Origin: Gammaproteobacteria bacterium
GTDB taxonomy: Bacteria > Pseudomonadota > Gammaproteobacteria > SZUA-229
Reading direction: 5' to 3'
Assembly: GCA_013042055.1 (NCBI GenBank)
Contig: JABDQW010000023.1
Coordinates: forward strand, 1-48,208
DNA: 48,208 nt
Shown: positions 37,394 to 44,613 of the stretch, piece after piece
Position numbering within the stretch: the stretch's first letter is position 1
Layout of the letters: each line of letters begins with the position of its first letter
Program-made: the position numbers and the translations under genes
The notes under the pieces: generated by a model
Seen by the model: the letters and a program-made list of their open reading frames with translations, nothing else
Databases searched by the model: none
Told to the model about the DNA's origin: nothing

Positions 37394-38431
37394 ATGGCTT
37401 TAATTTCAATGAGACAATTGCTGGACCACGCCGCCGAGAACGACTACGGTATGCCGGCATTCAACGTAAACAACATGGAGCAGGTGCATGCGATCATGCA
37501 GGCTGCCGATGAAACCAACAGCCCAGTGATCATGCAGGGTTCAGCGGGTGCACGTTCCTACGCGGGCGAGCCGTTCCTGCGCCACCTGATCAGCGCCGCT
37601 ATCGAAATGTATCCACACATCCCGGTGGTCATGCACCAGGATCATGGTTCGGAGCCGGCTGTATGCCTGCGTTCGATCCAGTCCGGTTTTAGCTCGGTAA
37701 TGATGGATGGCTCGCTGAAGCCAGACATGAAGACACCATCGAGTTACGAATACAACGTCGAAGTGACCCGCAAGGTGGTTGACATGGCACACGCCGGCGG
37801 TGTTTCCGTCGAAGGCGAGCTCGGCTGCCTGGGTTCACTCGAAACCGGTGAAATGGGTGAAGAAGACGGCCACGGTGCCGAGGGCAAGCTGGATATGGAT
37901 ATGTTGCTGACAAGCGTAGACGAAGCAGCTGACTTCGTCGAAAAGACCGGCGTCGATGCACTGGCGATCGCGATTGGAACCTCGCATGGCGCCTACAAGT
38001 TCACAAAGGAGCCGACCGGTGAAATACTGCGCATCGACCGCATCCGTGAAATCCATGCGCGCATTCCCAACACCCACCTGGTGATGCACGGTTCATCCTC
38101 GGTACCGCAGGACTGGTTGGAAGTTATCAACAACTACGGCGGTGATATGGGCCAGACCTATGGTGTACCGGTTGAAGAAATTCAGGAAGGCATCAAAAAC
38201 GGTGTCGCCAAGGTCAACATCGATACCGACCTGCGCATGGCCTCAACCGGCTCGATCCGCAAGCATCTGTCCGATAATCCGTCCAACTTCGACCCGCGCA
38301 AGTTCCTGAAGGAATCGACCGCCGGCATGAAGGAAATCTGCAAGGCCCGCTACGAAGCTTTCGGTTGTGCCGGTAATGCATCCAAGATCACACCGGTCTC
38401 GCTGGAGAAAATGGTAGGGTTCTACCAATAA
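37394..38431 (+). CDS. fba: Class II fructose-bisphosphate aldolase
   Basis: This 345-residue zinc-dependent aldolase joins dihydroxyacetone phosphate with glyceraldehyde 3-phosphate, or with erythrose 4-phosphate in the Calvin cycle. Visible features are the N-terminus [30 protein letters not shown], the zinc/catalytic region [54 protein letters not shown] and [11 protein letters not shown]. The overall pattern fits the Calvin-cycle subtype (CbbA-like) as remembered. An AGGAGAACT ribosome site precedes ATG 37394. A strong terminator ends the cluster. Confidence 0.97.
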   Translation: MALISMRQLLDHAAENDYGMPAFNVNNMEQVHAIMQAADETNSPVIMQGSAGARSYAGEPFLRHLISAAIEMYPHIPVVMHQDHGSEPAVCLRSIQSGFSSVMMDGSLKPDMKTPSSYEYNVEVTRKVVDMAHAGGVSVEGELGCLGSLETGEMGEEDGHGAEGKLDMDMLLTSVDEAADFVEKTGVDALAIAIGTSHGAYKFTKEPTGEILRIDRIREIHARIPNTHLVMHGSSSVPQDWLEVINNYGGDMGQTYGVPVEEIQEGIKNGVAKVNIDTDLRMASTGSIRKHLSDNPSNFDPRKFLKESTAGMKEICKARYEAFGCAGNASKITPVSLEKMVGFYQ

Positions 38432-38458
38432 GACCTGTGGCGTGATGCACACTGAAAG

Positions 38459-38480
38459 AGGGGGCTTATGCCCCCTTTTT
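38459..38480 (+). terminator. Intrinsic terminator after fba
   Basis: AGGGGGC-TTAT-GCCCCCT followed by TTTT lies 28 nt after the fba stop. The GC-rich 7-bp stem, tetraloop and T-run are textbook, so this ends the glycolytic/Calvin-type cluster. Confidence 0.93.
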
Positions 38481-38536
38481 GCTTCCAGTGATATGCTCAG
38501 GTTGCAGTTTAGATCATCAATAAAAACAACAACGAG

Positions 38537-38732
38537 AGTCCGCAAATGAACGCAAATAAACGCAAATATTTTTTTGGTTTTGCTGCGCAATAGAAAAACT
38601 CAAACATTCACAAGCCATTAGCGTGCGTAGGCGTTAATTTTCGGATTGGAAAACACGATTGAAGCCATAGCACCTTAGTGTTTCAGATGCGCAGCATCAA
38701 AGCTCAGAATTATTAGCGTTTATTTGCGGACT
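38537..38732. repeat. Inverted-repeat element, copy 2
   Basis: The left end carries AGTCCGCAAAT followed by GAACGCAAAT and AAACGCAAAT as tandem 10-mers. The right end reads AGTCCGCAAATAAACGC on the other strand. An inner inverted repeat TGCTGCGCA (38581-38589) with TGCGCAGCA (38688-38696) gives a second, nested stem. Length is 196 bp. It lies between the fba terminator and the symporter gene, whose start codon is only 7 nt beyond the right end. Confidence 0.75.
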
Positions 38733-38738
38733 AACAAC

Positions 38739-40091
38739 ATGATTGAAACGATAACCGAATTTACCGGCACGTTAGCTGGTTTTCTGTGGAACAATGGCGT
38801 GACCATGTTGATTCTGGTCGGTACCGGTCTGTATCTGACGATACGCCTGCGTTTCGTGCAGCTGACCGGCTTTCGTCATGGCTGGGTGCTGATATCAGGC
38901 AAACTCAGTCGCGATAGCGATAGCGGCGAGGTCAGTCATTTTCAGGCCCTGTCAACAGCGCTGTCGGCCACCGTCGGTACCGGAAATATCGCCGGCGTCG
39001 CGACGGCGATTTCGCTGGGTGGTCCGGGCGCGTTGTTCTGGATGTGGGTGACCGCATTCGTTGGTATGGCGACCAAGTTTACCGAAAGCACGCTGGCGTT
39101 GAAGTTCAGAGAAGTGGATGCGGACGGCACCATCGCCGGCGGACCGATGTACACCTTGCTGCACGGCCTGAAGATGAAACGCACGGCGGCCCTGTTTGCC
39201 GTGTTCGCGTTAGTCGCGTCGTTCGGTATCGGCAACCTGGTGCAAGCGAATTCGGTGGTCGATGGTCTGACCTATATTTGGCCTGATTTTAAAGCCCATG
39301 GCTGGGTAATCGGCACCGTGCTTTCGCTGCTGGTGGGTTCGGTGATCATTGGTGGCGTGCATCGCATCGCGGTCGTTGCCAGCGCCATCGTTCCATTTAT
39401 GGTGATCATCTATGTCGTATCGGCGCTGGCGGTATTGATCCAACACGCCGCTGAGATACCCTCGGCGCTGCTGACAATATTCAATCTTGCCTTGAATCCC
39501 TGGGCCGCGGGGGGTGCCGCCGTAGGAGAGGCGATACGCTGGGGAGTGGCGCGCGGACTGTTCTCCAATGAGGCCGGGTTGGGCTCATCGCCGATGGCGC
39601 ATGCGGCTGCGCGCACCAACGAGCCTGTGCGTGAAGGCCTGGTTGCGATGATGGAGCCGTTTATCGACACCATTGTGATCTGCACGATGACCGGATTGGT
39701 TATTGTATTAAGCGGTGCCTACCTGACAGCCGATGATGGCATCGTCGGCGCCGCACTAACGGCCTACGCGTTCAATCTGAATTTCGGTGATTTTGGCGCT
39801 ATGATCGTCGGCTTCGGCTTGTCATTGTTCGCTTTTTCGACGATGATTGCCTGGTCCTACTATGGCGACCGTTGCGCACGCTTTTTGTTCGGCAAGAAAG
39901 CGGTGTTGTACTATCGCATCGTCTTTACGCTGGCTATCATCGTCGGCGCTGCTGTGCCGCTTAAGCTGGTTTGGAATATCGCCGATATTACGACCATACT
40001 GATGGCGTTGCCGAACCTGCTCGCGCTGTTCTTGCTGGCAGGTCTGGTACAGCGCATGAAATCGGACTATTTCGGTCGTCTGCAGGGATGA
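38739..40091 (+). CDS. Sodium:alanine/glycine symporter (AGCS family)
   Basis: This 450-residue inner-membrane protein has about ten hydrophobic segments and takes up alanine or glycine with sodium. Family motifs include TGLYLTIRLRFVQLTGF near the N-terminus, HFQALSTALSATVGTGNIAGVATAISLGGPGALFWMW, and RGLFSNEAGLGSSPMAHAAA with FMEPFIDT-like MMEPFIDTIVICTMTG. The start is ATG 38739. The track's start at 38724 is a TTG lying inside the repeat end (TTTGCGGACT). The substrate is inferred from family only. Confidence 0.95.
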   Translation: MIETITEFTGTLAGFLWNNGVTMLILVGTGLYLTIRLRFVQLTGFRHGWVLISGKLSRDSDSGEVSHFQALSTALSATVGTGNIAGVATAISLGGPGALFWMWVTAFVGMATKFTESTLALKFREVDADGTIAGGPMYTLLHGLKMKRTAALFAVFALVASFGIGNLVQANSVVDGLTYIWPDFKAHGWVIGTVLSLLVGSVIIGGVHRIAVVASAIVPFMVIIYVVSALAVLIQHAAEIPSALLTIFNLALNPWAAGGAAVGEAIRWGVARGLFSNEAGLGSSPMAHAAARTNEPVREGLVAMMEPFIDTIVICTMTGLVIVLSGAYLTADDGIVGAALTAYAFNLNFGDFGAMIVGFGLSLFAFSTMIAWSYYGDRCARFLFGKKAVLYYRIVFTLAIIVGAAVPLKLVWNIADITTILMALPNLLALFLLAGLVQRMKSDYFGRLQG

Positions 40092-40116
40092 GCACAGTAA
40101 CCGATTGATTTCATTT

Positions 40117-40255
40117 AACCGCAGAGGCGCAAAGACGCAGAGGATTAATTTTTTGTGTAGGAGCGGCTTCAGCCGCGAATCGCTGGTTTTCGCGGCTGAA
40201 GTCGCTCCTACGATTTTACACTCAAATAACTCTGCGCCTTTGCACCTCTGCGGTT
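40117..40255. repeat. Nested inverted repeat (CCGCAGAGGCGCAAAG ends)
   Basis: Outer arms at 40117-40142 and 40230-40255 match in 24 of 26 positions as inverted repeats (AACCGCAGAGGCGCAAAG... and its complement). They enclose a REP hairpin at 40157-40211. Similar CGCAGAG repeats are common in environmental proteobacterial genomes as I recall, but this nesting is worth noting. It lies between the symporter and FKBP genes. Confidence 0.8.
40157..40211. repeat. REP palindrome (GTAGGAGCGGCTTCAGCCGC type)
   Basis: GTAGGAGCGGCTTCAGCCGC and its complement form arms of 23 bp with one mismatch around a 9-nt loop. The sequence matches the well-known REP family seen in Pseudomonas and Xanthomonas relatives, which is associated with RAYT transposases. 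No RAYT gene is in the window. Confidence 0.85.
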
Positions 40256-40288
40256 GGTCATATTTTTAACAGTTAATAGGAGATGCTC

Positions 40289-40627
40289 ATGATCCAGATC
40301 GCAGAAGGCCTGGAATACGAAGATCAGATCACCGGCGACGGTGACGAGGCAGTGCCGGGCAAGACGGTCGAAGTGCACTACACCGGCTGGCTGACCGACG
40401 GTAAAGAATTCGATTCCAGTCATAGACGCAACGACACCTTCAGCTTCAAGCTGGGTGGTGGTCAGGTGATCCAGGGCTGGGACCAGGGTGTCGCCGGTAT
40501 GAAGGTCGGTGGTGTACGCAAACTGACCATCGCCCCCGAGTTTGGATACGGTGCCCGTGGCGCCGGTGGCGTAATACCGCCGAATGCAACACTGATATTC
40601 AAGGTGGAACTGGTCAGCGTGAGTTAG
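40289..40627 (+). CDS. FKBP-type peptidyl-prolyl cis-trans isomerase
   Basis: This protein of 112 residues is a single FKBP domain without a signal peptide, so cytoplasmic. Motifs include VEVHYTGWLTDGKEFDSSHRR, FKLGGGQVIQGWDQGVAGMKVGG, and the C-terminal FGYGARGAGGVIPPNATLIFKVEL. The start is ATG 40289 (MIQIAEGLEYED), 7 nt after AGGAG. The track's ATG 40283 sits too close to the ribosome site. It stands alone between two repeat-rich gaps. Confidence 0.96.
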   Translation: MIQIAEGLEYEDQITGDGDEAVPGKTVEVHYTGWLTDGKEFDSSHRRNDTFSFKLGGGQVIQGWDQGVAGMKVGGVRKLTIAPEFGYGARGAGGVIPPNATLIFKVELVSVS

Positions 40628-40953
40628 CCGGCATTTCTCATCAGGCGGCGTAGAGTGCTAATAAGACATTGGCTCTTTTGATAAAGCTCGGATGATCGTA
40701 AATACAGTGTGTTTTTCAGGCATGCCTGTCACGGTTCAGGCTGGTCTTCGTGTCCGTAAGCTTGCTCTTCACTCAAACCGTAGCTATTGCTATGCTTTTC
40801 GCTCCAGAGCAGCGCTTACGAACACGGGCGAGTCGTTCCAATACACGAAGGGGTTCGGGCGCATGCAGGAGCGACTTTAGTCGCGATTTCGGCCGAAATT
40901 CGCGATTAAAGTCGCTACAGACCCTCTCCTGCAAATCGTATGTGGATTCATTG
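40625..40953. repeat. Composite repeat region after the FKBP gene
   Basis: This stretch begins with TAGCCGGCATTTCTCATCAG and GGCGGCGTAGAG, matching the left end of the trkA-trkH element. It then holds 40735-40781, shared with 26951-26996. CGTGTCCGTAAGCTTGCTCT (40749-40768) can pair with AGAGCAGCGCTTACGAACAC (40806-40825). GCTTTTCGCTCCAGAGC (40794-40810) is shared with 10448-10464. A REP-like hairpin at 40870-40916 (AGCGACTTTAGTCGCG and complement) ends the region next to bioD. It looks like a mosaic of miniature elements. Confidence 0.65.
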
Positions 40954-41640
40954 CTACAACGTTCGAGTAGCGATCGCGTCGATTAGTGCGTCCGACAACT
41001 GACTGCGATTGAATTCCTGAAGATAAACGCCACAGTCGAGCTGTTCCCTCAGGTCGGTCGCATTGTCCATCTGTCCATCCGGGTCGTCATTCAGCTTGTT
41101 GAGTACAATGCCGGCGAGTTCGAGGCCGCGCGTCCTGATCGCCTCGACATTCAGCAAAACCTGGTTCAATACACCCAGCGTGTTTTCGGCAACCAGCAGC
41201 ACCGGCAGCTGTAACGCCACGGCCAGATCGGCGTTCAGTCCGTCCCCGGTTATTGGCGAATAGAAGCCGCCGGCGCCTTCCACCAGCAGGAAGTGGCCTT
41301 CGCTGTTATCCAGGCATGCGTCAACGAGCTGTTCAGTAGTAAGCTGCGTATGGGCCAATCGGGCCGCGCGAGCCGGTGAAATTGGCGGTTGAAAGCGGTA
41401 CGGACAGACATCCGCCAACGTGCCGCCGTATGCAGCGGCTTGCATCAAGGCCTGCGCGTCGCTCGGCAACAGCTCACCCTGCACGAAGTCGCAGCCCGAT
41501 TCGACCGGTTTGCGCGGTACAACCGGAAACTGTTTTTCTGTTAGTGCTTTTGCCAGCAGCACGCCGATATAGGTTTTACCGACACCGGTGCTGGTACCGG
41601 TGATGAAGATGCCTGGCAGCGATGGCGTTTGCCTGATCAT
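40954..41640 (-). CDS. bioD: Dethiobiotin synthetase
   Basis: This 228-residue ATP-dependent enzyme closes the ureido ring of dethiobiotin, the penultimate step of biotin synthesis. The P-loop GIFITGTSTGVGKTYIGVLLAKAL is at residue 10. RKPVESGCDF and the VEGAGGFYSPI region with LADVCPYRFQPPISPARAA complete the active site. It is unlinked to other bio genes here. The region upstream of its ATG, including any ribosome site, is entirely inside a repeat element, so it may rely on readthrough from purC. Confidence 0.96.
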   Translation of the reverse strand: MIRQTPSLPGIFITGTSTGVGKTYIGVLLAKALTEKQFPVVPRKPVESGCDFVQGELLPSDAQALMQAAAYGGTLADVCPYRFQPPISPARAARLAHTQLTTEQLVDACLDNSEGHFLLVEGAGGFYSPITGDGLNADLAVALQLPVLLVAENTLGVLNQVLLNVEAIRTRGLELAGIVLNKLNDDPDGQMDNATDLREQLDCGVYLQEFNRSQLSDALIDAIATRTL

Positions 41641-41878
41641 CCTAGATTCCGCAGTTGAACACAGATTTAACGCTGCACCGCTAGCGTCAGGGCAAGGCGC
41701 GACTTGCAGCTAATGGCCGTCGTCCTTGGCAAAAGTTGCAACGCCGCCATGGCGCTAGCGGAGCGGCGATAAACTGTGTAGCGACTCACCCGTTGGGTGA
41801 ACGTAAAATACTGCATAACTTTTCGAATAATCATAGAGTTGACTAGAAGTAATAGCGATCAACTGCGGAATCTAGGAT
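41639..41878. repeat. Element with 20-bp perfect terminal inverted repeats between purC and bioD
   Basis: ATCCTAGATTCCGCAGTTGA at 41639-41658 is exactly complementary to 41859-41878. Inside, CCGCTAGCG and CGCTAGCGG form a second inverted pair. The 240-bp element occupies the whole intergenic space: its left end overlaps the bioD start codon and its right end lies 6 nt before the purC stop codon. There is no ORF, so it looks like a transposase-less miniature element. Confidence 0.8.
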
Positions 41879-41884
41879 CATGCG

Positions 41885-42769
41885 TTACTCGATCAACAGC
41901 TTTCTCGCCTGTTGGTATTTCGCCGCGGTTTTTTCGGCAATATCGGTGGGCAATTCCGGTCCGGGAGCGGTCTTGTTCCAATCCAGCTGCTCAAGATAGT
42001 CGCGCACGAACTGTTTATCGAAGCTGACCGGGCTGGTACCGGGCTGATACGCGTCGACCGGCCAGAAACGAGAAGAATCCGGGGTCAGTACTTCATCGAT
42101 CAGCGTTAAGGTCCCGTCCCGGTCGAGGCCAAATTCAAATTTGGTGTCAGCGATGATGATACCGTGCTCGCGGGCGTAATCGGCTGCTTCGCGGTAAAGG
42201 CGCAGGCTGGCATCGCGCACCTGAGCAGCAATCTCTGTGCTGAGCAATGTTTCAGATGCGGCGAAATCAATATTCTGATCGTGTGAGCCGACACTGGCTT
42301 TGGTCGAGGGTGTATAAATGACCTCGGGCAAGCGATCGGCGATTGTTAGGCCGGGCGGCAGCGCAATACCGCAGACGGCCCCGGTTTGTTGATAGTCTTT
42401 CCAGCCTGAGCCGATCAGATAACCGCGGACGATGGCTTCGACTGGTAGTGCCTTGAGTTTTCTAACAATCATCGCGTGATGCTCGACTTCAGCGCGTTCA
42501 GCTGCGTCGGGTAGCGCTTGCTCGAGTGGCATGGTGCTGAGATGGTTAGGGATAATATGCGCCAGCTTTTGCATCCAAAAGCGGGTGACCTGGTTCAGGA
42601 TCATGCCTTTGCCCGGGATGGGCGTCGGCATGACGACGTCGAAAGCGGAGATGCGATCGGTCGTGACGATCAGCATATGACGGTCATCGATATCGTAGAT
42701 ATCCCGGACTTTGCCTTTGTGCAGCAGTGGCAGGCTCTTGATGTGACTTGTGTATAGCGCTTTTGGCAT
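41885..42769 (-). CDS. purC: Phosphoribosylaminoimidazole-succinocarboxamide synthase
   Basis: This 294-residue SAICAR synthetase joins aspartate to CAIR in purine synthesis. Motifs are [31 protein letters not shown] at the N-terminus, [25 protein letters not shown], and the C-terminal [31 protein letters not shown]. The length matches the longer (yeast-like) form rather than the 237-residue E. coli type. It is divergent from the glutamine amidotransferase gene and upstream of bioD across a repeat. Confidence 0.97.
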   Translation of the reverse strand: MPKALYTSHIKSLPLLHKGKVRDIYDIDDRHMLIVTTDRISAFDVVMPTPIPGKGMILNQVTRFWMQKLAHIIPNHLSTMPLEQALPDAAERAEVEHHAMIVRKLKALPVEAIVRGYLIGSGWKDYQQTGAVCGIALPPGLTIADRLPEVIYTPSTKASVGSHDQNIDFAASETLLSTEIAAQVRDASLRLYREAADYAREHGIIIADTKFEFGLDRDGTLTLIDEVLTPDSSRFWPVDAYQPGTSPVSFDKQFVRDYLEQLDWNKTAPGPELPTDIAEKTAAKYQQARKLLIE

Positions 42770-42837
42770 AGTGATGATTTAAGATGCGTGTCTGATCAGT
42801 ATTTAATGGAAGAGCGTTATTCTACGCGGAGTTACAG

Positions 42838-43590
42838 ATGACAACAAAGCAATCCGAGTCGGACCGTGATGGCATAAAAAACGTCAGCGTCGTCACACAC
42901 GTCAGCTTCGAGAACCTGGGGAGCTTCGAACAAATCCTCAGAGAAGCTGGATACACGATCAACTATATCAGTGCCAGCAGTGGGGGCTTGACCGAAATCC
43001 GGCCGCAATCGGATGACTTGCTGATCATTCTAGGCGGACCGATCAGCGTCAATGATGTCGATGCGTATCCGTTTCTGCGAGCCGAACTCGAGCTGCTCAA
43101 TGAGCGCTTGTCTGTAAATAAGCCAACCCTGGGCATTTGTTTGGGCGCCCAGTTGATTGCCAAGGCGCTGGGGGCAGCGGTGTATCCCGGTTCCGTGAAG
43201 GAAATCGGTTGGTCGCCGATTCAGTTGAGCGATGGTGGTAGCCGCTCTGCGCTGCGACATCTCGTCGGTGAAGATGTCTGTGTGTTGCACTGGCATGGCG
43301 AAACTTTCGATCTGCCCGATGATGCTGGACTGTTGGCATCCAGCCAAAGCTATCCTCACCAGGCATTCGACTACGGCAATACGCTGGCCTTGCAGTTTCA
43401 TCCGGAAGTGACGCAACGCGGGCTCGAACCGTGGTTTGTCGGCCATGCCGTCGAAATTCAACAGACCGACGGTATCTCCGTGTCCCAACTGCGTGCTGAC
43501 AGCGCGCGTTATGCCGATACTCTACAGGCACGTGGCTACCGCTTTCTGCTGGAATGGCTCGACGATGTGTCCGAACAAGCCTCCGCGTGA
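42838..43590 (+). CDS. Class I glutamine amidotransferase (GMP synthase-like)
   Basis: This 250-residue protein has a complete class I GATase triad: nucleophile cysteine in LGICLGAQLIAKAL, and the His-Glu pair in LQFHPEVTQRG. The oxyanion strand is LLIILGGPISVNDVDAYPFL. It lacks a synthetase domain, so the acceptor substrate is unknown. Relatives are annotated only as GMP synthase-like amidotransferases. Its stop overlaps the next gene start (GTGA), implying coupled translation with the AlkD-like protein. Confidence 0.88.
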   Translation: MTTKQSESDRDGIKNVSVVTHVSFENLGSFEQILREAGYTINYISASSGGLTEIRPQSDDLLIILGGPISVNDVDAYPFLRAELELLNERLSVNKPTLGICLGAQLIAKALGAAVYPGSVKEIGWSPIQLSDGGSRSALRHLVGEDVCVLHWHGETFDLPDDAGLLASSQSYPHQAFDYGNTLALQFHPEVTQRGLEPWFVGHAVEIQQTDGISVSQLRADSARYADTLQARGYRFLLEWLDDVSEQASA

Positions 43591-44306
43591 ACGCCCGCGC
43601 GATCAGCAAGCAATTGAGAACACTTGCTGATGCCGAGATTGCGTGCCATTCGCAAGGTTTTTTCAAGACAGGCAAGGGCGAATACGGTGAAGGCGACCGT
43701 TTTTTAGGTATACGCGTCCCGGAATTGCGACGATACATCAGGCAGTTTCGTGACGTTGCACTCGATGAGGTGTTGCGCTTGCTCGCTTCTGACTACCACG
43801 AAGAACGTCTGTTCGCATTGCTGTTGTTGGTCGATCAGTTCAAACGGGGCCCGGACCCGCAGCGGCGCTGGATATACCAGCACTACCTGGCCAATACGCA
43901 CCACATCAACAACTGGGACCTGGTCGACTGTTCCGCCGACAAGATCGTTGGGGTCTGGCTGCAGCAACGCAGTCGTAAGCCGTTGTATCGATTGGCCAGG
44001 TCGACATCGCTGTGGGAGCGGCGGATCGCGATAATGGCAACATTCCATCTGATTCGGCAACACGACTTCGAAGATGCGTTAGCGATTTGCGAATTGTTGC
44101 TCAACGATGAGGAAGACCTGATTCACAAAGCCGCGGGGTGGATGTTACGTGAGATCGGCAAGCGCGATACCGCCGTGGAAATGGCGTTCCTCGATGTCCA
44201 TTACGCCGTCATGCCGCGCACGATGTTGCGTTATGCGATTGAACGCTTGCCGGAAGCCGACCGGCGCGCTTATCTGATCGGAAAAAGGGCTTCCCCTGAT
44301 TACTGA
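43587..44306 (+). CDS. DNA alkylation repair protein (AlkD-like, HEAT repeats)
   Basis: This protein of about 239 residues belongs to the AlkD-like all-helical family, which excises N3- and N7-alkylated bases from DNA. Characteristic text is GEYGEGDRFLGIRVPELRRYIRQF, DYHEERLFALLLLVDQF, HINNWDLVDCSADKIVG, STSLWERRIAIMATFHLI, LIHKAAGWMLREIGKRD and MPRTMLRYAIERLP. The conserved WDLVD aspartate and the NNW tryptophan are present. The start is set at GTG 43587, overlapping the upstream stop by 4 nt. The track ATG at 43554 would overlap by 37 nt. Enzyme activity is inferred from family. Confidence 0.9.
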   Translation: MNARAISKQLRTLADAEIACHSQGFFKTGKGEYGEGDRFLGIRVPELRRYIRQFRDVALDEVLRLLASDYHEERLFALLLLVDQFKRGPDPQRRWIYQHYLANTHHINNWDLVDCSADKIVGVWLQQRSRKPLYRLARSTSLWERRIAIMATFHLIRQHDFEDALAICELLLNDEEDLIHKAAGWMLREIGKRDTAVEMAFLDVHYAVMPRTMLRYAIERLPEADRRAYLIGKRASPDY

Positions 44307-44312
44307 CAGGGG
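44293..44312 (+). terminator. Hairpin at the end of the AlkD-like gene
   Basis: CCCCTG and CAGGGG pair around an 8-nt loop that includes the stop codon region. No clear T-run follows, so termination is uncertain. Confidence 0.35.
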
Positions 44313-44317
44313 TAATG

Positions 44318-44394
44318 AGTCCGCGAACAACGCAAATAACGCCAATAAGTCTTTATCATTAGCATTTTTGCGTTAGTCGCGTATTTCGCGGACT
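44318..44394. repeat. Inverted-repeat element, copy 3 (minimal)
   Basis: AGTCCGCGAACAACGCAAAT begins the left end. The right end reads AGTCCGCGAAATACGCG on the other strand. At 77 bp this is the shortest of three related elements, with almost no interior. It follows the AlkD-like gene by 11 nt. Copies at 30.8 and 38.5 kb have AGTCCGCAAAT ends and longer interiors. Confidence 0.65.
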
Positions 44395-44613
44395 AAATTA
44401 TCATGATCTGTTGGCAGATCGTCCAGGCGATTTGAATGACGGATGTCCCTGATTTTCCCGTCCTTTTCTTTATCAAGCGCTTTCGCTAAAATAATATGCC
44501 TTGTCCGCAGTTTGAGCTGACATCTGGCGTGCGGCAACAAGGTGTCAGTATTCTGAGATAGTCTATTTAAATCAGTTGGTTAGTCCGGCTGTTCGGATAA
44601 TTTTGGGTAAAAA
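44395..44613 (+). promoter_or_regulatory. gltB upstream region
   Basis: 219 bp upstream of gltB contain an AT-rich run (TAAAATAATATG at about 44486) that could act as a -10 region, but no matching -35 was clear. No riboswitch or leader peptide was recognised. The ribosome site TTTTGGGTAAAAAATG is weak. Confidence 0.35.

Noticed and set aside
38243-38590. 115-codon minus-strand ORF (FAFICVHLRT type) over the end of fba
   Set aside because: The FAFICVHLRT text is the translation of the CGCAAATGAACGC repeat, not a real protein.
38724-38738. Upstream TTG start for the AGCS symporter
   Set aside because: The codon is part of the repeat terminus TTTGCGGACT; ATG 38739 gives the family N-terminus.
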